Below, one piece after another: positions 15,357 to 22,798 of a stretch of DNA of 64,000 nt (the first letter of the stretch is position 1; the number at the start of each line of letters is the position of its first letter). The stretch is from Proteocatella sp041738345. GTDB taxonomy: Bacteria > Bacillota > Clostridia > Peptostreptococcales > Filifactoraceae. A model generated the notes under the pieces. That model was not told where the DNA came from. It worked only from the letters and a program-made list of their open reading frames with translations, and ran no database searches. The stretch spans positions 1 through 64,000 of the forward strand of contig JBGSPX010000016.1 in the NCBI GenBank assembly GCA_041738345.1, given 5' to 3'. Both the position numbers and the translations under genes were made by a program.

Positions 15357-17243
15357 TTATCCAAATATAAGTGTTCCAAACTGATAAAAAATCATCGCTA
15401 CAAACCAAGCCACTGCAAACTGATACACTACTGAAAAGATAGTCCATTTCATAGAATTCGTTTCTCTTTTTATAACGCCTATAACCGATACACATGGAGT
15501 ATAAAGTAATACAAATACCATAAATGCATATGCGGATACTGGTGTAAATGCAGATGAAAGCGCTGATGCAAACTCTCCTGCGTTTTCCCCAATTCCATAG
15601 ATTATAGCCATATTTGAAATTACAACTTCTTTAGCAAGCACTCCTGTTAAAAGTGAAAGTGCTGCCTGAAAATTTCCAAATCCCAGTGGTGCAAATATAG
15701 GTGCTATAAATTTACCTACAGAAGCTCCAAAACTCTCACTTATTTCAGAAGCCCCACTCATATTATAATTCAGGATGAACCAAAGTACAATAGATGCTCC
15801 AAATATAAGTGTTCCAGCTTTTACTATAAAGCCTTTTACTCTATCCCATATGTGTAAAAACAGATTTTTTGCAGAAGGAAATCTATACTGCGGAAGCTCC
15901 ATTATAAATGGCGTTTCATCTGCTTTAAAAAGTGTCTTTTTAAATAAAAGTCCAATTATTATAGCTACTACTATACCAAGTGTATACAATGAAAATACCA
16001 CATATTTTTCCATTCCCGGAAAAAATGCCGCTGCAAAAAGTGTGTATACTGGCAGTCTTGCCGAGCATGATACAAAAGGATTTATAAGAATAGAGGTAAG
16101 TCTATCTTTTTCACTTTCTAGCGTTCTTGTACTCATTATCGCTGGCACATTACAGCCTATTCCTAAAACAAGTGGAATAAAAGCTTTTCCACTAAGTCCT
16201 ATATTTCTCATAGCCCTATCCATTATAAACGCAACTCTAGCCATATAGCCTGTATCTTCCATTAGCGAAATCATTAAGAATAGACAGGCAACATTTGGAA
16301 TAAATACAAGTACTCCACCAACTCCTGGAATTATCCCCTCTACTATAAGCGATGTAAGCCAAGACTGAGTTCCCACTGCATTTAAAAACGCTGATGCTGT
16401 AGGCACTAGAGTTCCTGCAATAAGTCCATCTATAAATTCATTAAGTGGATTTCCTACAAGGTCAAATGTTACAAAAAATGTAAAAAACATCATAAGTGCA
16501 AATATTGGAATTGCTAGATATTTATTAGTTACAATTTGGTCTATTCTATCGCTTACTGTATAAATTTCTTCATCTGGCTTGTTTATTATCTTGTTAGAAA
16601 TTTCTTCAATAAATCCATATGTTAAATCTGTCTTTTTCTCTTCAATCGCATCTTCATCAGCGTCTTTATCAAGCTCTGTTTCAATTGATTTTAAAGCCTT
16701 GAAGAAATTTTCCAGTTTAGGAGTCCTATTATTTTCATATTTTGTGTGCTTTATTTCTTCTAGTGCATCCAAAAGCCTATCTATCCCCTCGTCTTTTGAA
16801 GCTACAATAGGTATTACTTTTACGCCTAACTCTTTCGAAAGTGCATCTATATTTATTTCATGCCCCATTTTTTTAGCTACATCTACCATATTGAGCGCTA
16901 AAATCATAGGTTTTTTAAGGTTCATTAGCTGCAAGGTTAAAAATAAATTTCGCTCCAAATTGGAAGCATCTACTATATTTACAACTACATCTGGATTTTC
17001 TTCTACAATATATTTTTTAGAAACAATTTCTTCCATTGAATAAGGAGATAGCGAATATATCCCCGGAAGGTCAACCACCTTTATTCTATTATCCTTTAGA
17101 TTAAAATGACCTTCTTTCTTTTCAACAGTTACTCCTGGCCAGTTTCCAACATATTGCCTTGAGCCTGTCAAAGAATTAAATAAAGTCGTCTTTCCACAAT
17201 TTGGATTTCCTGCTAATGCTATTGTCATAGTATTTTTGCTCAT
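15357..17243 (-). CDS. feoB: Ferrous iron transporter FeoB
   Basis: Membrane Fe(II) transporter with a cytosolic G-protein domain (628 aa). N-terminal G1 GNPNCGKTTLFN (residues 12-23), G2 GVTVEKKEG, G3 DLPG, G4 NMVD, then a helical GDI-like region to about 225. It is followed by the membrane part with two Gate segments, VFIPNVACLF and LVLGIGCNVPAI plus NPFVSCSARLPVY. Ends shortly after the last helix, without the cysteine-rich tail of some enterobacterial FeoB. Preceded by two feoA genes and a terminator-like hairpin at 17311. Confidence 0.96.
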   Translation of the reverse strand: MSKNTMTIALAGNPNCGKTTLFNSLTGSRQYVGNWPGVTVEKKEGHFNLKDNRIKVVDLPGIYSLSPYSMEEIVSKKYIVEENPDVVVNIVDASNLERNLFLTLQLMNLKKPMILALNMVDVAKKMGHEINIDALSKELGVKVIPIVASKDEGIDRLLDALEEIKHTKYENNRTPKLENFFKALKSIETELDKDADEDAIEEKKTDLTYGFIEEISNKIINKPDEEIYTVSDRIDQIVTNKYLAIPIFALMMFFTFFVTFDLVGNPLNEFIDGLIAGTLVPTASAFLNAVGTQSWLTSLIVEGIIPGVGGVLVFIPNVACLFLMISLMEDTGYMARVAFIMDRAMRNIGLSGKAFIPLVLGIGCNVPAIMSTRTLESEKDRLTSILINPFVSCSARLPVYTLFAAAFFPGMEKYVVFSLYTLGIVVAIIIGLLFKKTLFKADETPFIMELPQYRFPSAKNLFLHIWDRVKGFIVKAGTLIFGASIVLWFILNYNMSGASEISESFGASVGKFIAPIFAPLGFGNFQAALSLLTGVLAKEVVISNMAIIYGIGENAGEFASALSSAFTPVSAYAFMVFVLLYTPCVSVIGVIKRETNSMKWTIFSVVYQFAVAWFVAMIFYQFGTLIFG

Positions 17244-17310
17244 TTATATTTCTCCACGCTTTCTTATCTTTTTTCTATATCTCTATGATACAATATTTAT
17301 TTTTATCAAA

Positions 17311-17336
17311 AATGACAGGAAGCTTTTCCTGCCATT
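17311..17336 (-). terminator. Terminator-like hairpin between feoA and feoB
   Basis: Minus strand 11-bp stem (AATGGCAGGAA / TTCCTGTCATT, one G-U), 4-nt loop AAGC, then TTTTTGAT. Strong enough to be an intrinsic terminator, although the genes on both sides form one functional set. It may attenuate feoB relative to feoA. Confidence 0.6.
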
Positions 17337-17342
17337 ATAAGT

Positions 17343-17564
17343 TTATTTTAAAATTATATTAAGTGCATCTGATTTTCTTATTGCAATATGAGAATTTTTG
17401 ATTCTAACATCTATAGGATCTCCTAAAGGGGCTACTCTTTCAATTTTAATCTTACAGCCCTTTGTAAGTCCCATATCAATAATTCTTCGCTTTAGTATTC
17501 CAGTTATATCTATAGCCTCTACGACTCCATATTCTCCAACATTTAAATCACTAAGTTTTTTCAT
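17343..17564 (-). CDS. feoA: FeoA-family protein (second copy)
   Basis: 73-residue SH3-like FeoA protein, a cytosolic accessory factor of FeoB. Shows the family pattern: LSDLNVGEYGVVEAID, an RRIIDMGLTKGCKIKIERVAPLGDP core and a final VRIKNSHIAIRKSDA. The PLGDP motif makes it the more classical of the two. ATG 17564 after AGGAGGAAAT. 24 nt after the other feoA. Confidence 0.9.
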   Translation of the reverse strand: MKKLSDLNVGEYGVVEAIDITGILKRRIIDMGLTKGCKIKIERVAPLGDPIDVRIKNSHIAIRKSDALNIILK

Positions 17565-17588
17565 ATTTCCTCCTAAAAACTATACTTT

Positions 17589-17804
17589 CTAAGCTACAAT
17601 TATATTCTGCGCCACTGAAAGATTTATTACCAATTTTGAATCTAATATTTTTACTATTATTGACCCTTTCTTAGAGCCCTGTATCACTTTTACCTTACTA
17701 CCCTTTACAAAACCTAACTCATTTAGTCTTTTTTTGAGTTCCGGAGTTCCTCTAAGTTCTGCAATTACAGACTCTTCATTATTTCTCATCATACTTAAAG
17801 GCAT
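17589..17804 (-). CDS. feoA: FeoA-family protein (first copy)
   Basis: 71-residue FeoA-type SH3-like protein, first gene of the feo operon. Core KRLNELGFVKGSKVKVIQGS and final SKLVINLSVAQNIIVA. It lacks the PLGDP loop of the neighbouring copy, so the two FeoA proteins are diverged and may not be interchangeable. ATG 17804 follows GGAGGAG. Confidence 0.88.
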   Translation of the reverse strand: MPLSMMRNNEESVIAELRGTPELKKRLNELGFVKGSKVKVIQGSKKGSIIVKILDSKLVINLSVAQNIIVA

Positions 17805-17838
17805 ATACTCCTCCTTACATAAAAATGATTTTCATATC

Positions 17839-17861
17839 CAATTGATAATATATATCAATTG
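17839..17861. promoter_or_regulatory. Palindromic operator over the feo promoter
   Basis: Perfect 9-bp inverted repeat CAATTGATA - ATATA - TATCAATTG. It overlaps the -10 element of the feo promoter and includes the predicted start site. Position and symmetry fit a metal-responsive repressor (Fur or DtxR family). The protein is not identifiable from the window. Confidence 0.75.
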
Positions 17862-17886
17862 TATCATTTTAATGTATCTAAGTCAA
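17858..17886 (-). promoter_or_regulatory. Sigma-A promoter of feoA-feoA-feoB
   Basis: Minus strand TTGACT (17881-17886), 17-bp spacer, TACAAT (17858-17863), the latter inside the palindromic operator. Confidence 0.75.
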
Positions 17887-17963
17887 TTAAAAACTTTCTC
17901 TTGTATATAGGTTTTTTTTGACCTAAAATATAGATATAAATAATAATCTAAGAGGTGTAGAAA

Positions 17964-19040
17964 ATGAGTAAAAAACATGGCGCAAATCTATTTGACTTAT
18001 CTAAACAATACAATTTTGATATTAACAGCATACTTGATTTTAGTTCTAATATAAATCCTTTTGGCGCTGACAAAAAAGCTTTAAATTATATAGCTGCTAA
18101 TTTGGATATAGTCTCAATATATCCCGACCCAGAATATATTGATTTAAAAGCTTCTATTTCAGAATACTGCCAGTGTCAAAGTGAGCATATTCTTTTGAGT
18201 AATGGTGCAACCTCGCTTATTTCAAATTATGTAAAATACATAAGCCCAAAGAAAGCACTCTTGCTTCAACCTGCATATTCTGAATATGAGAGTGAGCTAA
18301 ATGAAGCTGGTACTGAAATTCTTAGATTCTTCCTAAAAAAAGAACAAAATTTTAAAATAAATATTGATGAAATGATTGAATTTATAAACAAAAACAAGAT
18401 TGAGCTTGCAATAATATGTAATCCTAATAATCCAACTGGAACTATACTTTCAAGAAATGATATTGAACTTCTACTAAATAGCACTAATTCAAAATTCATG
18501 GTGGATGAAACTTACATAGAATTTTCTGATAAGGACATCTTTTCATCTGCTCCTTTAACCTCAAAATATTCAAATTTATTTGTAATTAGAGGAACCAGTA
18601 AGTTTTTTGCAACCCCTGGAATACGTCTAGGATATGCTATAAGTTCCGATTCTAAAGCCAAGGAATATATAAGCAAGAGCTTCCACTTATGGGATATAAA
18701 TGTCATAGCATCTACAATGGGTGAAATAATGTTTAAAGATAGTGACTATATAGAAAATACTCATTCTCTAATATCAAATGAAATGAATTATTTAAAAAAT
18801 ACACTATCTACATTTTCAAAATTAAAAGTTTATCCAAGTCATGGAAATTTTATATTATGTGAAATTCTTTGTGATAATATGAATGCTAATAAGCTCTACA
18901 CAGAGCTTATAAAAAAAGGCATTGCTATTAGAAATTGTAGTTCATTTAATGGGCTTGGCGAAAATTTCTTTAGAATATGCGTTTTAAAACACGAGGAAAA
19001 TGCTAGATTAATGGATGAGCTTAAGCTTTTTTTTGAATAA
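17964..19040 (+). CDS. CobD-like PLP-dependent aminotransferase/decarboxylase
   Basis: Fold-type I PLP enzyme of 358 residues. The opening HGANLFDLS then LDFSSNINPFG is characteristic of L-threonine-O-3-phosphate decarboxylase (CobD) and its relatives in the histidinol-phosphate aminotransferase group. NPNNPTGT (about 152-159) and the PLP lysine in RGTSKFFATPGIRLGY (Lys about 215) are present. CobD makes the aminopropanol phosphate of cobalamin. Whether this is CobD or a histidinol-phosphate aminotransferase cannot be settled by eye. ATG 17964 after AAGAGGTG. Divergent from feo, monocistronic, closed by the hairpin at 19061. Confidence 0.75.
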   Translation: MSKKHGANLFDLSKQYNFDINSILDFSSNINPFGADKKALNYIAANLDIVSIYPDPEYIDLKASISEYCQCQSEHILLSNGATSLISNYVKYISPKKALLLQPAYSEYESELNEAGTEILRFFLKKEQNFKINIDEMIEFINKNKIELAIICNPNNPTGTILSRNDIELLLNSTNSKFMVDETYIEFSDKDIFSSAPLTSKYSNLFVIRGTSKFFATPGIRLGYAISSDSKAKEYISKSFHLWDINVIASTMGEIMFKDSDYIENTHSLISNEMNYLKNTLSTFSKLKVYPSHGNFILCEILCDNMNANKLYTELIKKGIAIRNCSSFNGLGENFFRICVLKHEENARLMDELKLFFE

Positions 19041-19060
19041 TGTTAAGGTTTTGATATGTA

Positions 19061-19093
19061 AAAATGAATAATGATAACGACATTATTCATTTT
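19061..19093. terminator. Bidirectional terminator between convergent genes
   Basis: 13-bp perfect stem (AAAATGAATAATG / CATTATTCATTTT) with a 7-nt loop and T-runs on both sides. It serves the CobD-like gene (+) and the DUF1232 gene (-). Confidence 0.8.
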
Positions 19094-19102
19094 TCAATAC
19101 AT

Positions 19103-19483
19103 TCAGTTAGTCTTGTTATGTGGTCCGCTTTTTGGAGGAGGATTTTGAAATCTAAATTGAATTATTTTACTTTCTCCGTTTTGAGAGAGTTTTTCTTTGG
19201 TATTAGCTTTTGCAAGTGCATTTTTTATCATACTGCCAACAAAAGTAAACATAGCCGCTCCTATTACTAAATTCTTTATATATCCTAATTCATTAAGCCA
19301 TCCTGGCAGAATATCTAATGGCGAAAAAACATATGCAACAGTAATTAAGGTCATCAATAATATTAAAAGCTTGCTAAAAATTGAAACTCTGTGATTTTTT
19401 AACAAATTAAAAAATTCTTTCATATACTTGATATCTCCAAGTTTATCAAGTATGTTTATATTTTTAGGTTCATTGCTTTTCAT
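19103..19483 (-). CDS. DUF1232-like (YkvA family) small membrane protein
   Basis: 126 residues. Charged N-terminus, then two hydrophobic segments (about 35-55 and 68-90) around the family signature VFSPLDILPGWLNELGYI, followed by a polar C-terminal tail with PPPKSGPH. DUF1232 proteins usually have SPIDLIPD; here it is SPLDILPG. Function unknown. A second, similar protein is encoded at 29054. ATG 19483 after AGGTGATATT. Confidence 0.7.
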   Translation of the reverse strand: MKSNEPKNINILDKLGDIKYMKEFFNLLKNHRVSIFSKLLILLMTLITVAYVFSPLDILPGWLNELGYIKNLVIGAAMFTFVGSMIKNALAKANTKEKLSQNGESKIIQFRFQNPPPKSGPHNKTN

Positions 19484-19533
19484 AATATCACCTACTTTTC
19501 AATTTATCTAAAAACTATACACAAGGAGCAGTT

Positions 19534-20154
19534 ATGAATTACACTCAAATAAAAGATTATTTTAAAAACTACCAAAGATATATTCTCTCTTGGAACGATT
19601 ACACACTTTCTTCAGTATTAATTCCTTTAGTGGAAATCGATGGAGAATTAAATGTCGTTTTTCAAGTAAGATCATCTAAACTTAAAACTCAACCATGTGA
19701 AATTTCTTTTCCAGGAGGGAAGATTGATCCAACTGATAAATCGCCTCTTGATGCAGCTATAAGAGAAACCTATGAAGAATTCGGATTACCAAAAGATAAA
19801 ATAGACATAGCTTGCGAACTAGATATATTAGTTAGTCCTTTTGGTATTATAATTCATAGTTTTCTTGGAGAAATTTCAAGTATAAATGATATCTATATAA
19901 ATAAGGACGAGGTGGATTCTTTTTTTACAGTTCCATTATCCTTCTTAGTTAATTATACCCCAGAACAGCATGTAAACTCACTAATTCCAAATTTTGATGA
20001 AAATTTTCCATTTGATTCTATCCCAAATGGCAAAAGCTATAAATTTAGAACAGCACAGTATAAAACCTACTTTTACAGGTATAAAGATAAGGTTATTTGG
20101 GGCATGACAGCAATGATTCTAGAAAATTTTGTAAGCAAGCTTAGGCAGTTGTAA
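19534..20154 (+). CDS. Nudix hydrolase, coenzyme A pyrophosphatase type
   Basis: 206-residue Nudix enzyme. The Nudix box runs from GGKIDPTDKS to RETYEEFGL (about 70-92), with the RExxEE core intact. An upstream FQVRSS...QPCEISFPGG matches the NuCoA motif that marks CoA-diphosphatases, which hydrolyse (often oxidised) CoA or acyl-CoA. ATG 19534 after AAGGAGCAGTT. It lies immediately upstream of ychF but has its own stop and a ychF promoter follows. Confidence 0.85.
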   Translation: MNYTQIKDYFKNYQRYILSWNDYTLSSVLIPLVEIDGELNVVFQVRSSKLKTQPCEISFPGGKIDPTDKSPLDAAIRETYEEFGLPKDKIDIACELDILVSPFGIIIHSFLGEISSINDIYINKDEVDSFFTVPLSFLVNYTPEQHVNSLIPNFDENFPFDSIPNGKSYKFRTAQYKTYFYRYKDKVIWGMTAMILENFVSKLRQL

Positions 20155-20177
20155 TTAATTATCTTTTATAGTATAAT
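20149..20177 (+). promoter_or_regulatory. Promoter of ychF
   Basis: TTGTAA (20149-20154), 17 bp, TATAAT (20172-20177), 44 nt before the start codon. The -35 overlaps the end of the Nudix gene. Confidence 0.6.
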
Positions 20178-20220
20178 AGATAGTCGTGATTTAGATAATT
20201 ATTTGAAAGGATTAATATAA

Positions 20221-21318
20221 ATGAAATTAGGAATAGTAGGATTACCAAACGTAGGAAAAAGTACTTTATTTAACGCTATAACTCAAGCAGGTGCAGAATC
20301 TGCAAACTACCCATTTTGTACAATCGAACCAAATGTAGGAGTAGTTTCAGTACCAGATGAGCGTCTTGAACAATTAGCTAAGATTTATGATTCGAAAAAA
20401 ATAGTTCCAACTTATATTGAATTTTATGATATCGCAGGTCTTGTAAGAGGCGCTAGTAAAGGCGAAGGTCTTGGAAACAAATTCCTTTCTCACATAAGAG
20501 AAGTTGAGGCTATCGTTCATGTTGTTAGATGTTTTGAAGATGACAATATAACTCACGTTGATGGAGACGTTAATCCGCTTCGTGATATAGAAACTATCAA
20601 TCTTGAATTAATATTCTCTGATATTGAACTTGTTGAAAGAAGACTTCAAAAATCTATAAAACTTGCTAAATCTGACAAGTCATTAGCATTTGAAGTTGAA
20701 ACTTTAACATCACTACTAGCTATACTAGAAGATGGAAGATCAGCAAGAACTGGCGACTTTACAAAAGATGAAGCTGAATTTGTAAAATCACTTAACCTTT
20801 TAAGCTACAAGCAAATAATTTATGTTGCAAACGTATCTGAAGCTGATGTTGCAAATGATGGCGTTGATAATAAATTTGTTCAAATCGTAAGAGATTTTGC
20901 TAAAACTGAAAATTCAAGTGTAGTTGTCGTTTGTGCGCAAATCGAAGCTGAAATTTCACAGCTTGAAGATGAAGAAAAATCTATGTTCCTTGAAGAACTT
21001 GGACTTTCTGAATCAGGACTTGATAAACTTGTAAAAGAAAGTTATGCCCTTCTTGGACTTATATCTTTCCTTACAGCTGGACCTCAAGAAACTAGAGCAT
21101 GGACTATAATAAATGGAACTAAAGCACCTCAAGCTGCTAGTAAAATTCACTCTGATATCGAGCGTGGATTCATAAGAGCAGAAACTATATCATTTGATGA
21201 TATTGTAGCTCATGGTGGAAACCTTGCAAGTGCAAAAGAAAAAGGACTTGTAAGACTTGAAGGTAAAGACTATGTAATGAAAGATGGAGATGTTGTACTA
21301 TTTAGATTTAATGTGTAG
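20221..21318 (+). CDS. ychF: Redox-responsive ATPase YchF
   Basis: Obg-family P-loop protein of 365 residues that prefers ATP and associates with ribosomes. G1 GLPNVGKSTLFNAIT (residues 6-20), the switch segment YPFCTIEPNVG, G3 DIAGLVRGASKGEGLGN, and a C-terminal TGS domain ending in DYVMKDGDVVLFRFNV. A helical coiled-coil insertion occupies about 120-190. Codon use looks richer and more regular than its neighbours, fitting a highly expressed housekeeping gene. Terminator at 21513. Confidence 0.97.
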   Translation: MKLGIVGLPNVGKSTLFNAITQAGAESANYPFCTIEPNVGVVSVPDERLEQLAKIYDSKKIVPTYIEFYDIAGLVRGASKGEGLGNKFLSHIREVEAIVHVVRCFEDDNITHVDGDVNPLRDIETINLELIFSDIELVERRLQKSIKLAKSDKSLAFEVETLTSLLAILEDGRSARTGDFTKDEAEFVKSLNLLSYKQIIYVANVSEADVANDGVDNKFVQIVRDFAKTENSSVVVVCAQIEAEISQLEDEEKSMFLEELGLSESGLDKLVKESYALLGLISFLTAGPQETRAWTIINGTKAPQAASKIHSDIERGFIRAETISFDDIVAHGGNLASAKEKGLVRLEGKDYVMKDGDVVLFRFNV

Positions 21319-21512
21319 GATTTTGCCAAAGCATTAAAACAGCAATAAACGTTGAAATTTCAATAGTTTAAACTTACTTGAAATTGTGTCAAAAGTAGTG
21401 AAAATTCATTAGTTTTCGTGAGCTACTGCAGACTTACTGCACACCTGTTGCACCTTCGTTGCACCCCAAGTTTAGACTTAAATAATAAAAAAAGATAGTT
21501 AAATATATAGTT

Positions 21513-21543
21513 AAAGACTGGAGTTTATTTCCGGTCTTTTTTT
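21513..21543 (+). terminator. Intrinsic terminator downstream of ychF
   Basis: 10-bp stem AAAGACTGGA / TCCGGTCTTT (one G-U), 7-nt loop, then TTTTTTT. It lies about 195 nt after the ychF stop. The intervening 21319-21512 has no reading frame. It does have short direct repeats (GTTGCACC twice, near 21450) and a weak hairpin around 21393-21427. Confidence 0.8.
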
Positions 21544-21555
21544 GTGCAAAAAAAT

Positions 21556-21576
21556 AAAGCCTCTAATAGAAGCTTT
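21556..21576. terminator. Second hairpin, likely terminator of the CRISPR transcript
   Basis: AAAGC-TCT / AGA-GCTTT stem (one mismatch) with T-runs on both sides. It directly abuts the last, degenerate CRISPR repeat when read on the minus strand, so the array transcript would end here. Confidence 0.6.
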
Positions 21577-21582
21577 TTGTAA

Positions 21583-21830
21583 GTTTTAATGGAAGTTGCA
21601 CTTTGACCTAGTGCTGTTATAGCACCATCGTGGTCGCTTGCTTGTTTCAATCCTTGTTTTAATGGAAGTTGCACTTTGACCATGTTACTGATTCAGTGAA
21701 GTTATCTGAAATGATACCGTTTCAATCCTTGTTTTAGTGGAAGTTACACTTAGACGTTGTATCACCGCTTTTAATACTGGTCGGTAGCCTAGCGTTTCAA
21801 TCCTTGTTTTAGTGGAAGTTACACTTAGAC
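21583..21830 (-). CRISPR. Small orphan CRISPR array: four repeats, three spacers
   Basis: Three full 37-nt repeats (21644-21680, 21719-21755, 21794-21830) and one partial repeat (21583-21607) alternate with spacers of 36, 38 and 38 nt (21608-21643, 21681-21718, 21756-21793). On the minus strand each full repeat begins GTC(A/T)AAGTG and ends GGATTGAAAC, the common 3' tag of type I/III repeats, so the array is read leftwards. The two repeats nearest the presumed leader share three substitutions relative to the other two. The leader-distal repeat keeps only its first 25 nt. No cas gene is present in the window, and the flanking AT-rich 21831-21980 may be the leader. Confidence 0.88.
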
Positions 21831-21983
21831 TCGTGCATATAAACATTCTTGTATTTGCAATACTTGTATAGTTTTCATCGGTCAATCACTTTACATCTTT
21901 CTAACGCAATAAACCAATTTAAACGAGGGTTTTATTTGAGGGAAGACAAGGTTCAATCCTAGTCATTCCAATCAATACCAGTC

Positions 21984-22169
21984 TTGAGTAGTGATTTTTC
22001 CAATAAAAGTGAACCCAGAAAAAATTTCTTTCTATACTTAATATTATTACATATAACCATTCTTATTGCAATATCTTTTATATCATACCATCTAGTCCAA
22101 CAATCGAAGGATAACATCAAGCCCAGTCAATTCAATAATTTAGAAGAAATGCTCTTTTTCTCGTTGTGA
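21984..22169 (+). CDS. Doubtful small membrane peptide
   Basis: 61-codon frame from a TTG with no clear ribosome binding site. One hydrophobic stretch FFLYLILLHITILIAISFIS looks like a membrane helix. No recognised family. It could be a remnant or chance reading in the 900-nt non-coding gap between ychF and the SUKH gene. Confidence 0.2.
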   Translation: MSSDFSNKSEPRKNFFLYLILLHITILIAISFISYHLVQQSKDNIKPSQFNNLEEMLFFSL

Positions 22170-22217
22170 AAAGCCTCAAAACATTATATAATAATATCTG
22201 TATTGGAGGTGTAAAAA

Positions 22218-22742
22218 ATGAAAATTAATTGGAATGATATTTTCAATAAAAATTATCAAAAAAACAAAGGCGTTACCGATGATGAATTACAAATATTTTT
22301 AAGAACATGGAACACCCCTTTATCGAATATTGAATATAATGAAATGAAACCTTTGATTGTTAAATTTGGTATTGAGAAATACGATTTTCCTCAAAGAAAA
22401 TTACCTCTGAGTTATATTGATTTTCTTAAATATTCTAATGGCGGGGATTTTTCAAATAAAGAGCGTTACTTCCAATTCTTTAATGTTGAAGAATTGCGAA
22501 CATATAACCTTGCTTATGAAACACCTATTTATATGAATGGATTTTTATCAATTGCAATGGACGGATGTGGCAATCATATTCTTTTTGATATGAGAGATGA
22601 GTCTGTAGATGGTGAATATCCAGTAGTAGTTTCTCATTCGGGTAGTTTAGGCATTGGTGAGGATGATTACAAAGTTATTGGTAAATCATTTTTAGCTGTA
22701 TGTATGGATGGCAGTATATCAATTGATGATTTCGCAAATTAA
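22218..22742 (+). CDS. SMI1/KNR4 (SUKH) family protein
   Basis: 174 residues with the SUKH core: LPLSYIDFLKYSNGGDFSN (about 59-77), then YFQFFNVEEL, and GFLSIAMDGCGNHILFDMR (about 113-131) before a C-terminal acidic stretch. Family members are mostly immunity proteins against contact-dependent or polymorphic toxins, though some are general ligand-binding proteins. No toxin gene is seen beside it, so it is an orphan immunity-like gene. ATG after GGAGGTGTAAAAA. Convergent with the radical SAM-HAD gene and lying next to the CRISPR array, which suggests an accessory insertion region. Confidence 0.75.
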   Translation: MKINWNDIFNKNYQKNKGVTDDELQIFLRTWNTPLSNIEYNEMKPLIVKFGIEKYDFPQRKLPLSYIDFLKYSNGGDFSNKERYFQFFNVEELRTYNLAYETPIYMNGFLSIAMDGCGNHILFDMRDESVDGEYPVVVSHSGSLGIGEDDYKVIGKSFLAVCMDGSISIDDFAN

Positions 22743-22745
22743 AAA

Positions 22746-22762
22746 AGCCCCCGAAGGGGGCT
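22746..22762 (-). terminator. Intrinsic terminator of the STM4011-4015-like operon
   Basis: AGCCCCC / GGGGGCT stem with a GAA/TTC loop. On the minus strand it is followed by TTTTTTAA. On the plus strand there is no T-run. Confidence 0.8.
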
Positions 22763-22798
22763 ATAATGTGCCAATACTTGCTGTGTCTTTGTTAGATT

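Noticed and set aside
17918..17946. TTGACC-17-TAATAA as a promoter for the CobD-like gene
   Set aside because: The start site would fall on or after the ribosome binding site, so this spacing is implausible.
21685..21885. 66-codon minus-strand frame with the segment SVTSTKTRIET twice
   Set aside because: It is a translation of two CRISPR repeats and their spacers. The repeated peptide is a by-product of 37-nt repeats spaced so that the frame is kept.
21948..21975. Sequence similar to the CRISPR repeat start (GTTCAATCCTAG)
   Set aside because: Only about 12 bases match, and the spacing to the last full repeat is not one repeat-spacer unit; too weak to call a decayed repeat.
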